The notes beneath the pieces are model-generated. The model saw only the letters and a list, made by a program, of their open reading frames with translations, was not told the origin of the DNA and ran no database searches. A stretch of 64,000 bases of DNA, taken from contig JADLSH010000395.1 in assembly GCA_016169945.1 (NCBI GenBank), positions 2,768,501-2,832,500 of the forward strand, written 5' to 3'. Origin of the DNA: Trachythela sp. YZ-2020. Its lineage: Eukaryota > Cnidaria > Anthozoa > Malacalcyonacea > Clavulariidae. Shown in pieces: positions 21,106-32,053 of this stretch (positions within the stretch are counted from its first letter, which is position 1; the number at the start of each line of letters is the position of its first letter). Made by a program: the position numbers and the translations under genes.

Positions 21106-22726
21106 AAATCACGAAAGTGCTATTCCATGTTCATTGAAAAATATATTACTGCGCCCAGTACGAAGTTAAGTTAAAGATTTATTATATTTGTGATGTTACA
21201 TGACAAGATTGCTTTAACATTGCGTGTTTATTAACTATAAAACTAATACAGTTAAGTCTTACAGAATCTCATTCACTGATTGATAAAACATTGCTCGAAT
21301 AGTCCTGAATGGTCCACATAATATAGTATTCGATAATTCAACGACCGATAAGACGGCATACCATCAGCAGGAACACGAGATTTCTCAGCAGATCGACGTT
21401 TTCTGCCTTCCACTGGAACATTAAGACATGCGGCATCATTCACTTGAGCTGCTGCATTGTTGATACTCCGTTTAATGCGTATACGCATACTTTTTGGCTT
21501 TCCTTGGCTCAGGTTAACACACATGGTTACCAAAATGAATGCGGTTATGATGCTCTTGCTGACCCTATATATAAAAAGTTAGAAAGTAAGATTCGACTGG
21601 TCAGGAATCTATCAGAAACCCTTCAATTAGCCAAATTGCAATCCAAGCGCGAAGAGTATGGGGAATGGGGTATTTTATGTGGTGAAATGTATTATAAATC
21701 GCCTCATGGGATTAGCAAGTGGTGAGCATTTATCATTCATATTTGCCTACTTACAAAAAGTAACACAGTTCTTTAAATCACTGAATCGCTTGATGTAGCA
21801 AAAAATGCCCATTGCGCGTAGCTACTAGCACACAACGTAATCGCAACGTTGCGGGAATGTTGTAATTTGGTTAGGTCTGACCTGACTACTCTACAACTTT
21901 AACAACACGTTTTCGCAAATACATTTTGTGATTAGTTAAAGTGTTTTGTGTGCAAAACGTTGTAGGCATGTTTTACCGAACGTCACGGAAAGACTTTAGT
22001 GCTATTATAGTATCACTGGTATATATATACTTTAGTTCAAAATAGTAAATCTTTTAGGAGCTGCTGACTGCAGTATCCCATTTGCGGCAGATGAGATCAT
22101 GTTGGTATGCTCGAATAAGTCACTTGGAGTAAACGAAAATTTAAGCGGCGATAAAAGGAACTGAAAATTGATTGTTGATCAGATCCAAAGTTTTACAAAA
22201 TTACTCTGTTTTAATTGTTGAAACTCAGCCTTTCGTTTGCAATCACCTGTAAGGTAAACTATAGGAAAACAAATGCAATTTTGCATAAACTTCCATGCAT
22301 CAGCCATGAAAATTCCCTCATCACGTCAAGGCAAAGCACGATCATGTAAACGGGTCCTTTTTAAAGTGTAATATATACTTACATTTTGAAGAACTTGACT
22401 TTCTTGACCAATTTGATAGCTCGCTAGGAAAGACTGACTGGGGTGTCTAATATGTAGACCAGCAATGATATAGAACTGTTTGACGTTACCATTTACCACC
22501 TTCGTATTTCAATATAAAAAGCTTTTGTATTCAGTCGCGGAACAGAGCCAACGACGTTTGAATCGGAAACCTTTTTAAATATTAGCCCTACTTTTGTCTC
22601 ATTTCTAAATACCAGGCCTTGGTGGACACGCAGTGAGTTTGTCTAGTTCCTTCGGAGGTCGCACGTGTTTGATACCAACCGCGGTCAAGCAATCTTTCAG
22701 CTTACCCGCGATATGGTGCATGCCTG
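21106..22726. repeat. Duplicated segment, copy B, proximal part
   Basis: Near-identical to 1119-2770. It is interrupted at 22,726 by Gypsy-1 and resumes at 30,919. Copy A provides the uninterrupted target sequence. Confidence 0.85.
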
Positions 22727-22891
22727 TGTAGCAGTCAATAGTTTATTTTGGAAGAAGAATAGCCACACAATACAATTGATAGGTATTTATTCAAGCGAAT
22801 GGTAGAAATGTACCTATAATGCAGATGAGCTCTACAAAAAACAGAACCGCGATCTTCTGTCGACACTGTCTCGCACTCTCTTATATCCAAT

Positions 22892-23345
22892 CCATAGCTT
22901 CGGCGTGGAAATCAATGGGGGGTATGCGTGGGCGTACTCGGACAAACAAACCGCGATCCTTAATAAAAATATAGTAAAATAGGTAAACGTAAACGGCATT
23001 TTTCGCCGGAGTATGCGTTTTCCCCCAAATTTTTTTGTCTCACCCCATGAAGATTAACACAAACTTACAAATTTTTGTGCTGAGTTTGCGAAATTTTTTA
23101 AAATGCATTTGCGAGAGTACAAAGTATAAACGGGTATACGCGCTTTATGGCTGCACTATAGTTAGCTTTTATCTTTAACAGGAATAGTATGCAAAGCTAC
23201 AGATTATAAAAATATGATATAAATCCATGCACTTAATATGTCTAAGGAACAAACCTCTTGTCATTGCGTGGTTAATCAAGAAAGGAAATGCGTATATGGA
23301 AGCGTCAGATTAGCATGTTGCGCAAACGTTCTATATAGTGGCTAT
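22892..23345 (+). repeat. Left terminal inverted repeat of the SWIM/YqaJ element
   Basis: Reverse complement of 25,335-25,781 with scattered mismatches and small gaps. Confidence 0.85.
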
Positions 23346-23447
23346 ATAATAGCATAAATAAGATATAGTGTTCAGAAATTCAGAATTGCTAACTGTAAGT
23401 GTATCTTAAACTGAAATTGTGATTTATTTCATTTTTTTCTCTACAAT

Positions 23448-25149
23448 ATGGATATTAATCTCGAGGAAAAATTTAAAACTATGAAAATGCCAGAGTTATT
23501 AAAGAAGTATCTTCAAGATCGTGGCGTTAGTGTGAACAGCCAACTAAAGCCAGGGTTAGTCGCTATTGCGTGCGCTGTGGAAAGCATGAAACTGCCCCTG
23601 ATAAATCGAATAACTATCGAGCAAGAGAAGCAAAATTTGATGCGACGGTTGTCTATCCACGGTTGCCAGTTAGCCGACCCATTTACAATGAAAGTGGAAA
23701 ATGATTTTCAGAACTCTCCTCCTTTTGGTCTTTTTGACATCTTTAAGATTACCGTCTCTTTCGCGAAGGGTATGTGGAATCCTTACAAAGCTTTAACAGA
23801 AGGAAACTGGTGTACATGTTTATGTTTGTAAAGTTAAACCGGCCATGAAAGAGAAGACAAAAGACGGAAAACCATTCTACAGCTTGTGGTTTATTTTAGA
23901 AGGTAAAGGAGCAAATCGTGGTAGTGTTGTAGATGCATATTGTCTATGTTTAGGAGGACGTGGTGGTGGGTGCAAGCACATTGCGGCTGCGCTTTACTCG
24001 TTAGAAGAACTTTTAAACAGCCGCGGAGAAGACAGCGTCACAAGTGGACCTTGCGTGTGGATTAGAAAACATTCCCCTCAAACCACCCTGTGCGAGTTAA
24101 AAGATCTTAAAATCGGCAAAAACAATGGCAACGGCGTTGCAGAATCAAAGAGTCCCAAAAGGTCGTACACGTTTTCAGAATACATTGATTACGATCCTCG
24201 TGCTTTATGGGACAGAATGCCATGTAACACGGACGAACTAATGGGTGTGGTCGAAGCGATGACTCCAATGGTCGATAAACCTACCATCCTGGACGTACTT
24301 GAGAATCAGTTACGTCTTGAAAACGATGTTTCCTCTGTTCCAGCTGTTGATAAAACAGATCCTAACCCGAATTCCAATGGCAACAAGTCGCCCTAACGTG
24401 GAATTATGGAAAATAAAATCGTTTTATATTTGCAACATGTAATGGCAAAAGGCGAGGCAGGTGAAAGTTCGCAAGAATTCTTAGAGCAGCTGCAGTTTAC
24501 AGATGAGGAACGAAATCATGTAGACACTATAACTAAGCAACAGTGGTAGTGTGAAGAATGGTTCAATCACAAAATTGGTTTTATTACAGTTCATTCCAGA
24601 CAAGAATCCACCGAAAAGCTTGTCACCGATACCTCTGCATTAGTCAACCAACTTATCCAAAAGCGAAAGAGTCGCCATAGCATGAAACTACCGGATGACC
24701 CGAAAAATCCTATGCAATGGGGATTAAAACACGAAAGCAGCGCACGTAACGCGTACTACAAGACTGAAGGAAGAAATCACCACAAACTTCAACTGGTCAC
24801 CAAAGGCTTTATGATCTCAGCAGAGAAACCCTATTTGGGTGCAAGCCCAGACAACATTACCTCTTGTAGCTGTACACCAGTTTGCAAGAGTGTTGTTGTT
24901 GAATACAAATGTCCCTGGGCCCATAAAAACTCTGATCCAAAAGAAGCTTTTTTCAGTCCTGAGATCGGTGGTACGCGGAGAAATGGCCAGTTCTCATTGA
25001 AGGAAAATTCAATATATTATTTCCAAATTCAGATTCAAATGTACGTGTACATGCAAACTGCATATATAGCTATCCTTAGTACAGTTAAAGCCACCACCTC
25101 TATGGCAAGTTTTAATCCACCGCTCTCGTTTCTCTCCGTGCTGTCGTGA
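23448..25149 (+). pseudogene. SAP-like / SWIM zinc finger / YqaJ exonuclease protein, decayed
   Basis: The first ORF (23,448-23,831) begins MDINLEEKFK and has an SAP-like helix pair (PELLKKYLQDRGVSV). After a +1 shift near 23,815 the second (23,845-24,396) carries the SWIM finger YCLCLGGRGGGCKHIAAALY (C-x-C...C-x-H). The third part, in the same frame after stops at 24,394 and 24,547, is a YqaJ/lambda-exonuclease-like PD-(D/E)xK nuclease: EEWFNHKIGFIT, WGLKHESSA, GASPDN, VVEYKCPW and YYFQIQIQMYVYM. The metal-binding Glu, Asp and E-x-K are all there. In related proteins these domains lie in one chain, so one frameshift and two stops make this a pseudogene. The extreme C-terminus after 25,070 is unrecognisable. 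Confidence 0.8.
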
Positions 25150-25334
25150 TCCAGGGAAGTGGATAAAAAAATATCATCGTCCTTCGCGTTTCGTTTCCAC
25201 AAATGAGGCAGCCGTGAATACCATAACTACGGGTGACTACCATAATTTCTAAAATATACACTCACGATGTTTACAGTAGCTTTCGTCGATAGAAACTATA
25301 CGGTTTTCGTTATAACTTGATAAATATAATGATA

Positions 25335-25781
25335 ATAGCCACTAGAACGTTTGCGCAACATGCTAATCTGACGCTCCCATATACGCATTTCCTTTCTTGA
25401 TTTAACCACGCAATGACAAGAGGTTTGTTCCTTAGACATAAGTGCATGGATTTATATCATATTTTTATAATCTGTAACTTTGCATACTATTCCTGTTAAA
25501 GATAAAAGCTAACTATAGTGCAGCCATACAGCGCGTATACCCGTTTATACTTTGTACTCTCGCAAATGCATTTTAAAAAATTTCGCAAACTCAACACAAA
25601 AATTTGTCAGTTTGTGTTATCCTTCAAGGGTTGAGACAAAAAAAATTGGGAGAAAACGCATACTCCGGCGAAAAATGCCGTTTACCTTTACCTATTTTAC
25701 TATATTTTTATTAAGGATCGCGGTTTGTTTGTCCGAGTACGCCCACGCATACCCCCCATTGGTTCCACGCCGAAGCTATGG
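25335..25781 (-). repeat. Right terminal inverted repeat of the SWIM/YqaJ element
   Basis: Mirror of 22,892-23,345. Confidence 0.85.
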
Positions 25782-25822
25782 ATTACGCTTATGATGTAAT
25801 CCCTAAGGCTAATACCACTACA

Positions 25823-25842
25823 TATTTCTCCCTTTCTTGAGA
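25823..25842 (-). promoter_or_regulatory. Gypsy-1 polypurine tract
   Basis: On the minus strand a purine run (AAGAAAGGGAGAAA) directly abuts the 3' LTR, as expected for the plus-strand primer. Confidence 0.7.
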
Positions 25843-26777
25843 AATTTCGTCCCGAAGTGGATGTGGTTAGAGTTCGTAACTCTACAAAACATAGTAAAAA
25901 ACCCAGTTTATAAAGATAGTAACCATGCGTATCATATAAAATATAACCCTATACTAATGTTCTCTAAATAAAGTATCTTAATATTGACTTAACTGTTTGT
26001 AAGCCATTCCAGCAACGCATTCTGAATAATATGTTCATTAGTCCTCGTGGCCAAAGACAATAGCACGGAAGCCTTGTGGCACCATGCCCGCTGAAAATCG
26101 AGACGCTCAGGGGGGCGTGAAACTCTTCCTGAGCGCGTAATGACTGGTCTGCCATGTTGGTCGCCATGGGTTGGATCTTTTTCGGATTCACTGTGATCAA
26201 TAAGTGGTGGTGGATCATTTATTGGTTGGACTGCGGGATTAGTCTACTGGTTCCTTGGAATCTCCTCTGACTCTACTAAGCTTGGTGGATTAGGATCCAG
26301 ATCCTCAGTATCAGATCCGTCCAGGTTAGGTTCTGTGAACTCGGAAATTGGGTGAAATGCATGGTGGTGCAGCAGCGCTCAGGTTAGAGCGAACTCTACA
26401 ACGACCGACTCACTGTCCTCATGTTCTCTTTCCACAGAGTTATCCATTTCAACAGGTCCAGTGTTGTCATCAACTCGTTGTCCAACTTGTGCGTTCCGAT
26501 TATCGATTCCACTCTTGCTCTTTCTGGCTTCGTTCCAGGGCACCTCGTAGGGCAACAGTAACAGATTACCATGTAACACTCGTTCTCGTTGAGCACCATC
26601 TCTGCGCACCCAGTACACTGGTAGCTCTCCAGCACGACGGACTACTTCGTACGGTATGTCTTCCCAACGATCCTGGAGTTTATCCTTTCCTCTCGGACTT
26701 AGATTTCTAACAAGGACGCGATCCCCTGGCAGAAGGGCGGTTTCTCGAGCGTACGAGTCGTAGCGGCGTTTGTTGTC
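25843..26777 (-). pseudogene. Gypsy-1 pol C-terminus and tail
   Basis: Minus-strand frames 26,902-26,380 contain DRVLVRNLSPRGKDKLQDRW and VYWVRRDGAQRERVLHGN, the usual end of Gypsy integrase (SH3-like GPY/F region). Below 26,380 the frame continues with an acidic/Ser-rich tail and breaks. No envelope gene is seen. Confidence 0.6.
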
Positions 26778-27620
26778 TTACGATTTCTTCTTGATGCTGC
26801 GCGATGCCAAGTCATACGCATGGGTGAGACGGGCACGAAGACTGTCCACAAAAGTAGTGTAAGATTTCTTCTTTTCTTGTGGAACGAGGTCCAAGCTGAC
26901 ATCGATTGGCAGACGTCGATTACGCCTAAACATCAGGAAATAAGGTGAATAACCCGTAGAGCAGTGTTTTGTGCAGTTATATGCATGCACAAGTGGTGCC
27001 AGGTAGTCCGGCCAAGCGGTCCTCTTTTCTTCATCTAACGTACCGAGCATTCCTAGTAGTGTTCGGTTGAACCTTTCAGTCTGACCATTTCCTTGTGGGT
27101 GGTAGGGTGTTGTTCTCGTCTTCTCTATGTTGGCCATCTTGCACAACTCTTTGATCAACCGACTATCAAAATCTTTTCCTTGATCGGAGTGGAGTCGTTG
27201 AGGGAAACCGTAATTCACGAGAACGTTCTCCCATAAAACCTTTGCGACCGTTTGCACCTTTTGGTTCCTGGTAGGGAACGCCCATGCGTACTTAGTGAAG
27301 CTGTCAGTCACTACTAGGACGTTTTCGTAGTCTCCTTTTCCCTTCTCAATTGACAGGAAATCCATCGCTAGTAATTCCATAGGTTCAGTTGCCAAAATCG
27401 AGATCATTGGTGCATGTGGAGGGTCGACAGCTTTACGTTTGATGCAACGTTCACATGTTTTAATGTACGAAACGACGTCCCGAGTCATTCCAGGCCAATA
27501 GAAACGCTCGCGGAGTAGATCCACAGTTTTATCCTTCCCCAAATGGCCAATGTCTTCGTGGAGACTTTTCAGAACTTCCTTGCGCATTGCAGCGGCAATA
27601 CTAGCTGAGAAGTTTCCCAT
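26778..27620 (-). CDS. Gypsy-1 integrase
   Basis: 281 codons. The zinc-binding HHCC start is visible as HEDIGHLGKDKT...CERC, followed by the catalytic core: Asp in LLAMDFLSIEKG, Asp in LHSDQGKDFDS and Glu in GQTERFNR (D,D35E arrangement). It inserts the cDNA into the host genome. Overlapping codons upstream (27,569-28,057) are in another frame, so pol is frameshifted near 27,590. Confidence 0.87.
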   Translation of the reverse strand: MGNFSASIAAAMRKEVLKSLHEDIGHLGKDKTVDLLRERFYWPGMTRDVVSYIKTCERCIKRKAVDPPHAPMISILATEPMELLAMDFLSIEKGKGDYENVLVVTDSFTKYAWAFPTRNQKVQTVAKVLWENVLVNYGFPQRLHSDQGKDFDSRLIKELCKMANIEKTRTTPYHPQGNGQTERFNRTLLGMLGTLDEEKRTAWPDYLAPLVHAYNCTKHCSTGYSPYFLMFRRNRRLPIDVSLDLVPQEKKKSYTTFVDSLRARLTHAYDLASRSIKKKS

Positions 27621-28120
27621 TCTTCGACAACATGCTTGCGAAACAAAATTCCATCTCGAATTACAAGACGCTCCTTCTCCCTCAATAACTGGAGGACCTG
27701 TTGGTTGCCAACCAGATCATGATGGTTTGAAATGGTGTTGTGGTGGAGGATATTCCGAACCTTCCCAATGACAGGATTATCCGCCATTTGGAGTCTTTTC
27801 CAGTCGGCTTGAGAAATTGCTCGAAGGTCAGTCTGTGGTGGCGTAGGCGGGGTATGTAGAGTGTCCGCGACAGCTTCAACCCGTATGGTGATTGCTTCTA
27901 CCGCTGGGTAACCAACTTCCTCGCTCGTGTAGTGCGTGTCTACTATATGATACTTGCAGATTGCTCGGAACTCGTCGCTCGAACAAACAGCATCTTCCTC
28001 TGTAAGACACTGTACCCTATCTAGGAACGGTTTCACATATTCTTCATCAGTAGGCACAGAGGATGTTTCGTTATCCTCTGCATGTGGTATCTTGGAGAGG
28101 CCATCTGCGTCAGCCGAAGC
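27569..28120 (-). pseudogene. Gypsy-1 RNase H end / connection to integrase
   Basis: Begins with a DADGLSKIPH block, the typical end of Gypsy RNase H, then a linker and DGILFRKHVVEEW just before the integrase zinc finger. A frame change connects it to the integrase ORF. Confidence 0.65.
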
Positions 28121-28659
28121 ACGTACTCAAACAATCCAAAGGGTGTTGTCATTGCTGTTTTTGGCTTGTCATCCTCGACGACCTCTACTTGCAAGTAACC
28201 GCTTTGCAAGTCTAGAGCACAAAACCACTTTGCTCCTTGGAGAGATTCCAATGTCTCTGTTATACGAGGAATTGGATATGGGTCTCTTACTGTTTTCGCA
28301 TTAAGTCTACGAAAATCTACGCAAACTCTCAGACCACCATCCTTTTTGCGTACTGAGACAACGGGGGATGCATAAGGACTCCTTGATTCCCGAATGATTC
28401 CTGCTTCCAGTAGATCGGCCACCGCAGTCCGAAACTCCTCTAACTGCGCAAGTGGTACTCTTCTGTGTGGTAGACGGGATGTAAGATTGTCAGTCAGTTT
28501 TATGTCGTGTTTGATTGCATCCGTACAACCAAGATCTTTCTCGTCTCCCGCAAAAACATGGGACATGCGAGTAAGCATTCTTTGGACGTCTGCTTTCTGT
28601 TCCTCTGTAAGTGAGGTATTGCTTAGATCGACGCCTACTTCCCCGCTCTGTTCATCCAC
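28121..28659 (-). pseudogene. Gypsy-1 reverse transcriptase, internally deleted
   Basis: Has TDNLTSRLPHRRVP, GIIRESRSPYASPVVSVRKK, RVCVDFRRLNAKT, FCALDLQSGYLQVEV and TPFGLFEY. Immediately afterwards the sequence jumps to the end of RNase H, near 28,120. The YxDD box, thumb and RNase H active site are therefore lost (roughly 1 kb deletion), making the element inactive. Confidence 0.82.
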
Positions 28660-29191
28660 AGGACCCGTCTGTTCGCTTTTTTCTGTTCACGTGCTACCAC
28701 ACCTTAAGCCAGGTACGCCGTCGCTATCGTTTCTCCGGGGGGTAGGATCACAGACTCTGAACAATTATTGGTAATTTCGACGGGCACTCGGCATTTTGTT
28801 CCATTTGGGGATAAGGTAACCAGGCTGGGAGTTACAACCAGTCCTTTGGATTGGCCATGACGATGTTTGACTCAATGATAACTTTGGTGGGAATCCTCGG
28901 AATTGAGCGTGCCAATCCCCAAACGCAAACCGTCTCGTGAGAACCAATCTTGATAGGACGACGAGATGTGCTCTTTACTTTCAGTTGGTTGGCATCTTTC
29001 TGCTTGAAAACTTTCCCATGGTATGCGAGTGCTTTAAACGCGCGTGTCCATGCCGAAGATAGTTTGGTAGTTTGCAGGAACATCTTTCCCTCGTTTCAAG
29101 GCTCTTCTTGCAACGCATAGCAAGATTAGTTCCAATTATAAGCGGTACTCTAGAATTGCACTCGTTATCCGGAACAGCCAATGCGAGTGTT
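28660..29191 (-). pseudogene. Gypsy-1 protease-RT linker, broken
   Basis: Frames open and close over this stretch with fragments such as KVIIESNIVMANP, compatible with the region between protease and RT, but no single ORF crosses it. Confidence 0.45.
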
Positions 29192-29755
29192 TCAAATCTT
29201 TCCGCGGTCCCGATTTCGCTCTTGGAAAAAATGTACAACAACTGCCACGTAACCAAGAAATGGAACATTCTGACCACCAGAACCAACCACGCGAACTAAA
29301 TTCTCTATAGGCTCGATATCTTTGTTACTCAAATAATTCTTATAGAAGGATTCTGATATGGATGTCACCTGGCTTCCGGTATCAATCAAAGCTACACCTG
29401 CGTTTCCGTCTACATAGGCCACACACTCATTCGTTTCTCCAACCAGTCCTTCTGTCACCGTGGATTTATCTGTGGTATGGGACAAACTTTCTTTTACGAT
29501 CTCCGGTTGCCCCCGGAGCAGAGATCGTCGTCCGTTTCCCGAATTTCCTTGGGGTCGGTAACTATCACTTGGTCGGTTTCGACATCCAACCGCGATATGC
29601 CCAGGCTGGCCACATCGAAAGCATACCGGCACGTCATCGTCACCATCATTGCCGTTGTCGTGGTTATTTTTATGTCGTGGTATTTCATTACCCCTACCTT
29701 CTTTCAGGGCTTCCCGAACCTCTCTAGCCATAGCAGAGCATATCTCTGCTATCAA
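29192..29755 (-). CDS. Gypsy-1 nucleocapsid zinc knuckle and protease
   Basis: A CCHC knuckle (CFRCGQPGHIAVGC) and then an aspartic protease with the active-site triplet in ALIDTGSQVTSIS. The knuckle packages RNA and the protease matures the polyprotein. The frame is lost at the C-terminal end of the protease near 29,200. Confidence 0.83.
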   Translation of the reverse strand: MIAEICSAMAREVREALKEGRGNEIPRHKNNHDNGNDGDDDVPVCFRCGQPGHIAVGCRNRPSDSYRPQGNSGNGRRSLLRGQPEIVKESLSHTTDKSTVTEGLVGETNECVAYVDGNAGVALIDTGSQVTSISESFYKNYLSNKDIEPIENLVRVVGSGGQNVPFLGYVAVVVHFFQERNRDRGKI

Positions 29756-30714
29756 GCAGGTTTGGCTTCGGGCTGTGGCGCAGTGGAGGTCGACGCTTGG
29801 TTTGAGTGGGCAACACGCTTAGATGTACGGCTAACAACAGATTCCTTTTCTCCGCAACGCGCTACAGTAATCTTTCCGGTGTCGGAATTTATCTTTAACG
29901 GATTCCTTTATGCCTTCCCAAAACAGCATCCGTAGTTGCCTCTCAACGGCATCTTCGTCATGGAAAGTTTTGTCCCGCGAAGCTTAGCCATACGTATATG
30001 GTTGTCGAGCTTCGATGCGAAGGCGGCAACTTCTTCGTTCTCGGCTTGTTTAAAGCGATAAGCTTCCGTCAGTAACTCATCTCCAGTGTCATCCCACGTC
30101 GCTGTAAAACTGGTCCAGTTTCAATGGAAGACTCTCGCAGGTAGCCTCGGGGCCTAATCCAACCAATTTGGTTTTCGCTTCGCGATAGAGCGATCGACGT
30201 ATTTGCTCGGATATGACTTCGCTCGAATACAATCCTCCACGAATAGCGGAGTCAACCTCAAATCTCCACACTCGATATGGAACTCCTTTACCTCGCTCCG
30301 TTTCAGAAATTAATCCATAAAACGGTGAAAATTGAGGTCGAGAGACGTAATGTACGGTCGGAGAATTGCCACCAGGTACCAGATTTCCCACGGACTCAGC
30401 AGGCGTTGATAATTTGATACTTTCGTCGTCGCTGCTTATATTAACATTGCACGCATACTTTAGAAAAGCGTTCAAGGATGCAAACTCGATCTTAAACTGT
30501 TCCAGTTCCGATTTAAATCGCTCCTTCTATTCCTTACTCAACTTCTCAACGTCAAACCCTTCGGTTTCTGCCATATCATTGAGAATGGCGAAGACGCGTT
30601 CTTTTTCAATCTTGATTTTCTCTTCTGGGGATAATTCCATTCTAGACAAGATTTGACTCGCAGATGTATAATTTTCGCCAAATGTCGCTCGAATCCGGTT
30701 TGAGGTGCCAGATA
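29756..30714 (-). pseudogene. Gypsy-1 gag, frameshifted
   Basis: Includes 30,475-30,089 (PFYGLISETERGKGVPYRVWRFEVD, SEVISEQIRRSLYREAKTKL) and an N-terminal piece 30,710-30,527 with a charged helix (ELSPEEKIKIEKER). The capsid-type region is in several frames. It would form the particle shell. Confidence 0.6.
30688..30710 (-). promoter_or_regulatory. Gypsy-1 primer-binding site
   Basis: Four bases inside the 5' LTR the minus strand starts TGGCACCTC. The plus strand reads like a tRNA 3' end including a T-loop-like TCGAATCC and terminal GCCA. Complementarity may exceed the usual ~18 nt. Confidence 0.6.
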
Positions 30715-30918
30715 TGTAGTAGTCAATAGTTTCTTTTGGAAGAAGAATAGCCACACAATACAATTGATAGGTATTTATTCAAGCGAATGGCAGAAACGTA
30801 ACTATAATGCAGATCAGCTCTACAAAAACAGAACCGCGATCTTCTGTCAACACTGTCTCGCACTCTCTTATATCCAATTACGCTTATGATGTAATCGCTC
30901 TAGGCTAATACCACTACA
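30715..30918 (-). repeat. Gypsy-1 5' LTR
   Basis: 204 bp, TG...CA ends on the minus strand (TGTAGTGG...CTACTACA). It contains GAATAAATAC, possibly the polyadenylation signal. Intact counterpart of the split 3' LTR. Confidence 0.87.
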
Positions 30919-30990
30919 CCTGCACTCAGAATAACATCATCTAAATTACTGTATATTACCTATACACCTGCACAATCATTAGATTTAAGA
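30919..30990. repeat. Duplicated segment, copy B, continuation after Gypsy-1
   Basis: Matches copy A at 2773-2850; the 4 bp CCTG occur on both sides of Gypsy-1. Confidence 0.82.
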
Positions 30991-31052
30991 TTATAAGATT
31001 TATACATGCAGATTTCTCAGAACTGGAATAAGTTACGAAAAATCACCTACTC

Positions 31053-31085
31053 GAACCGACTTAGGTCAGTTGGTAGAGCATTGGA
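31053..31085 (+). repeat. tRNA-derived SINE, 5' part with A box
   Basis: GGTCAGTTGGTAGAGCATTGG resembles a tRNA D-arm/A box. The B-box half is found 9 kb away at 40,142-40,168, across Gypsy-2. Confidence 0.5.
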
Positions 31086-31246
31086 CTAAAACACCTTCTC
31101 CAACAAAAAAAAAACTGCCAGAAGGAAAGCAAAGAACAGCGCTCGCCCACATCTCTGGGAAAAGTTCCGAACCCTTCGGCGTTTGTCTAAGTCTCTGATA
31201 GCTACAAACAACAAATCAACAACCGACAATTGACACCAGGAACTCA

Positions 31247-31473
31247 TTGCCGAAATTTCCGACTTTTGACTACGACGTAGACAAGACAAACGCGGGGCCA
31301 AGATGGGAAAAATACGTGAATCGCCTTGAAAACTTGTTCATTGGAATGAACCTTAAAGACGATACTCGGAAACGTGCCCTACTACTTCATTACGGGGGCG
31401 AAACTGTTCACGATATCTACGAAGCGGAAAAAGGTAACAGCCTTGCTACGTATGACGAAACCAAGAAGTTGTG
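31247..31473 (+). pseudogene. Gypsy-2 gag, N-terminal part
   Basis: PTFDYDVDKTNAGPRWEKYV, NRLENLFIGM and RALLLHYGGETVHDIYEAEK are typical of the capsid start in this Gypsy group. It ends at the LINE-2 junction with TKKL, and the downstream half starts with KVLLAYFKPKRN. Confidence 0.78.
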
Positions 31474-32053
31474 GGCACGACCACTACGATTACCGAGACC
31501 GTTATCTGCAATCGCAATATGTGTAGTGTACAATCCACCAGTTAAATGTGTGCAGGAACAACGGGAACTCGTCGAGTACCTTGTTTCCTCTGTTGATGCT
31601 ATGCGGTCTAAATACCCGGATTGTGGTATAGTCATTTTAGGCGACTTCAATCATCTCAATATACATGACTTAGTTATAAACCACAATCTTAAACAAGTTG
31701 TCACCCGCCCGACTAGACAAGATTCAATTCTAGATTATATTATTACGAATTTGAAACCTTTTTACAAAACACCGGACATTTTTGCCCCACTTGGATCATC
31801 GGACCATAATATAATCATGTGGACCCCGAAGGACATTTCCAAGAATAATAATAATACGTGTTTAAAACGGACTGTGCGTCGATATCCTCAGTCAAGTATA
31901 AACGGTTTCGGTTTACGGTTATCTACGAATGAATGGTTCAGTGGACTTGGATCCAGTCCATCGTTGGATGAACTGACGTTATCCTTTACCAATGATTTGA
32001 GCAATGCAATTGATAACTTCTTTCCTGTGAACACAATCAGGTGCCATCCCACT
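31474..32053 (+). CDS. LINE-2 AP endonuclease, C-terminal half
   Basis: Reads ICVVYNPPV, GIVILGDFNHLNIHD, TRQDSILDYIITN and PLGSSDHNIIMWTP, the last blocks of the APE-type endonuclease, with catalytic Asp/Asn in GDFN and the final SDH. The N-terminal half is missing by truncation. It would nick target DNA. The ORF is interrupted at 32,053 by the foldback element. Confidence 0.83.

Larger units (their letters stand above)
22892..25781 (+). mobile_element. DNA transposon with ~450-bp terminal inverted repeats encoding a SWIM/YqaJ protein
   Basis: Left terminus 22,892-23,345 and right terminus 25,335-25,781 are reverse complements along about 450 bp, starting CCATAGCTTCGGCGTGG. Insertion into the Gypsy-1 LTR is proven by the intact LTR at 30.7 kb; the target duplication is AT or absent. 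Between the repeats lies one plus-strand reading unit with SAP-like, SWIM and YqaJ domains. No DDE transposase is visible. The TIRs suggest transposon mobility, with either the YqaJ nuclease or an enzyme in trans responsible. Confidence 0.8.
22727..25822 (-). repeat. Gypsy-1 3' LTR, split by a DNA transposon
   Basis: LTR parts 22,727-22,891 and 25,784-25,822 add up to 204 bp and match 30,715-30,918. The insertion of 2,890 bp left a 2-bp AT repeat. Confidence 0.87.
22727..30918 (-). mobile_element. Gypsy-1: Ty3/Gypsy LTR retrotransposon, minus strand
   Basis: Two 204-bp LTRs starting TGTAGTGG and ending ACTACA (minus strand), at 30,715-30,918 and 22,727-25,822 (the latter split). A CCTG target duplication flanks the element, and the empty site is seen in copy A near 2773. 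Order on the minus strand: 5' LTR, primer-binding site, gag, zinc knuckle/protease, RT (internally deleted), integrase, polypurine tract, 3' LTR. Gag and pol are broken, and RT palm plus most of RNase H are missing, so it cannot move by itself. Confidence 0.88.

Noticed and set aside
26348..26710. Plus-strand frame over the Gypsy-1 pol end
   Set aside because: Antisense of the minus-strand integrase C-terminal region.
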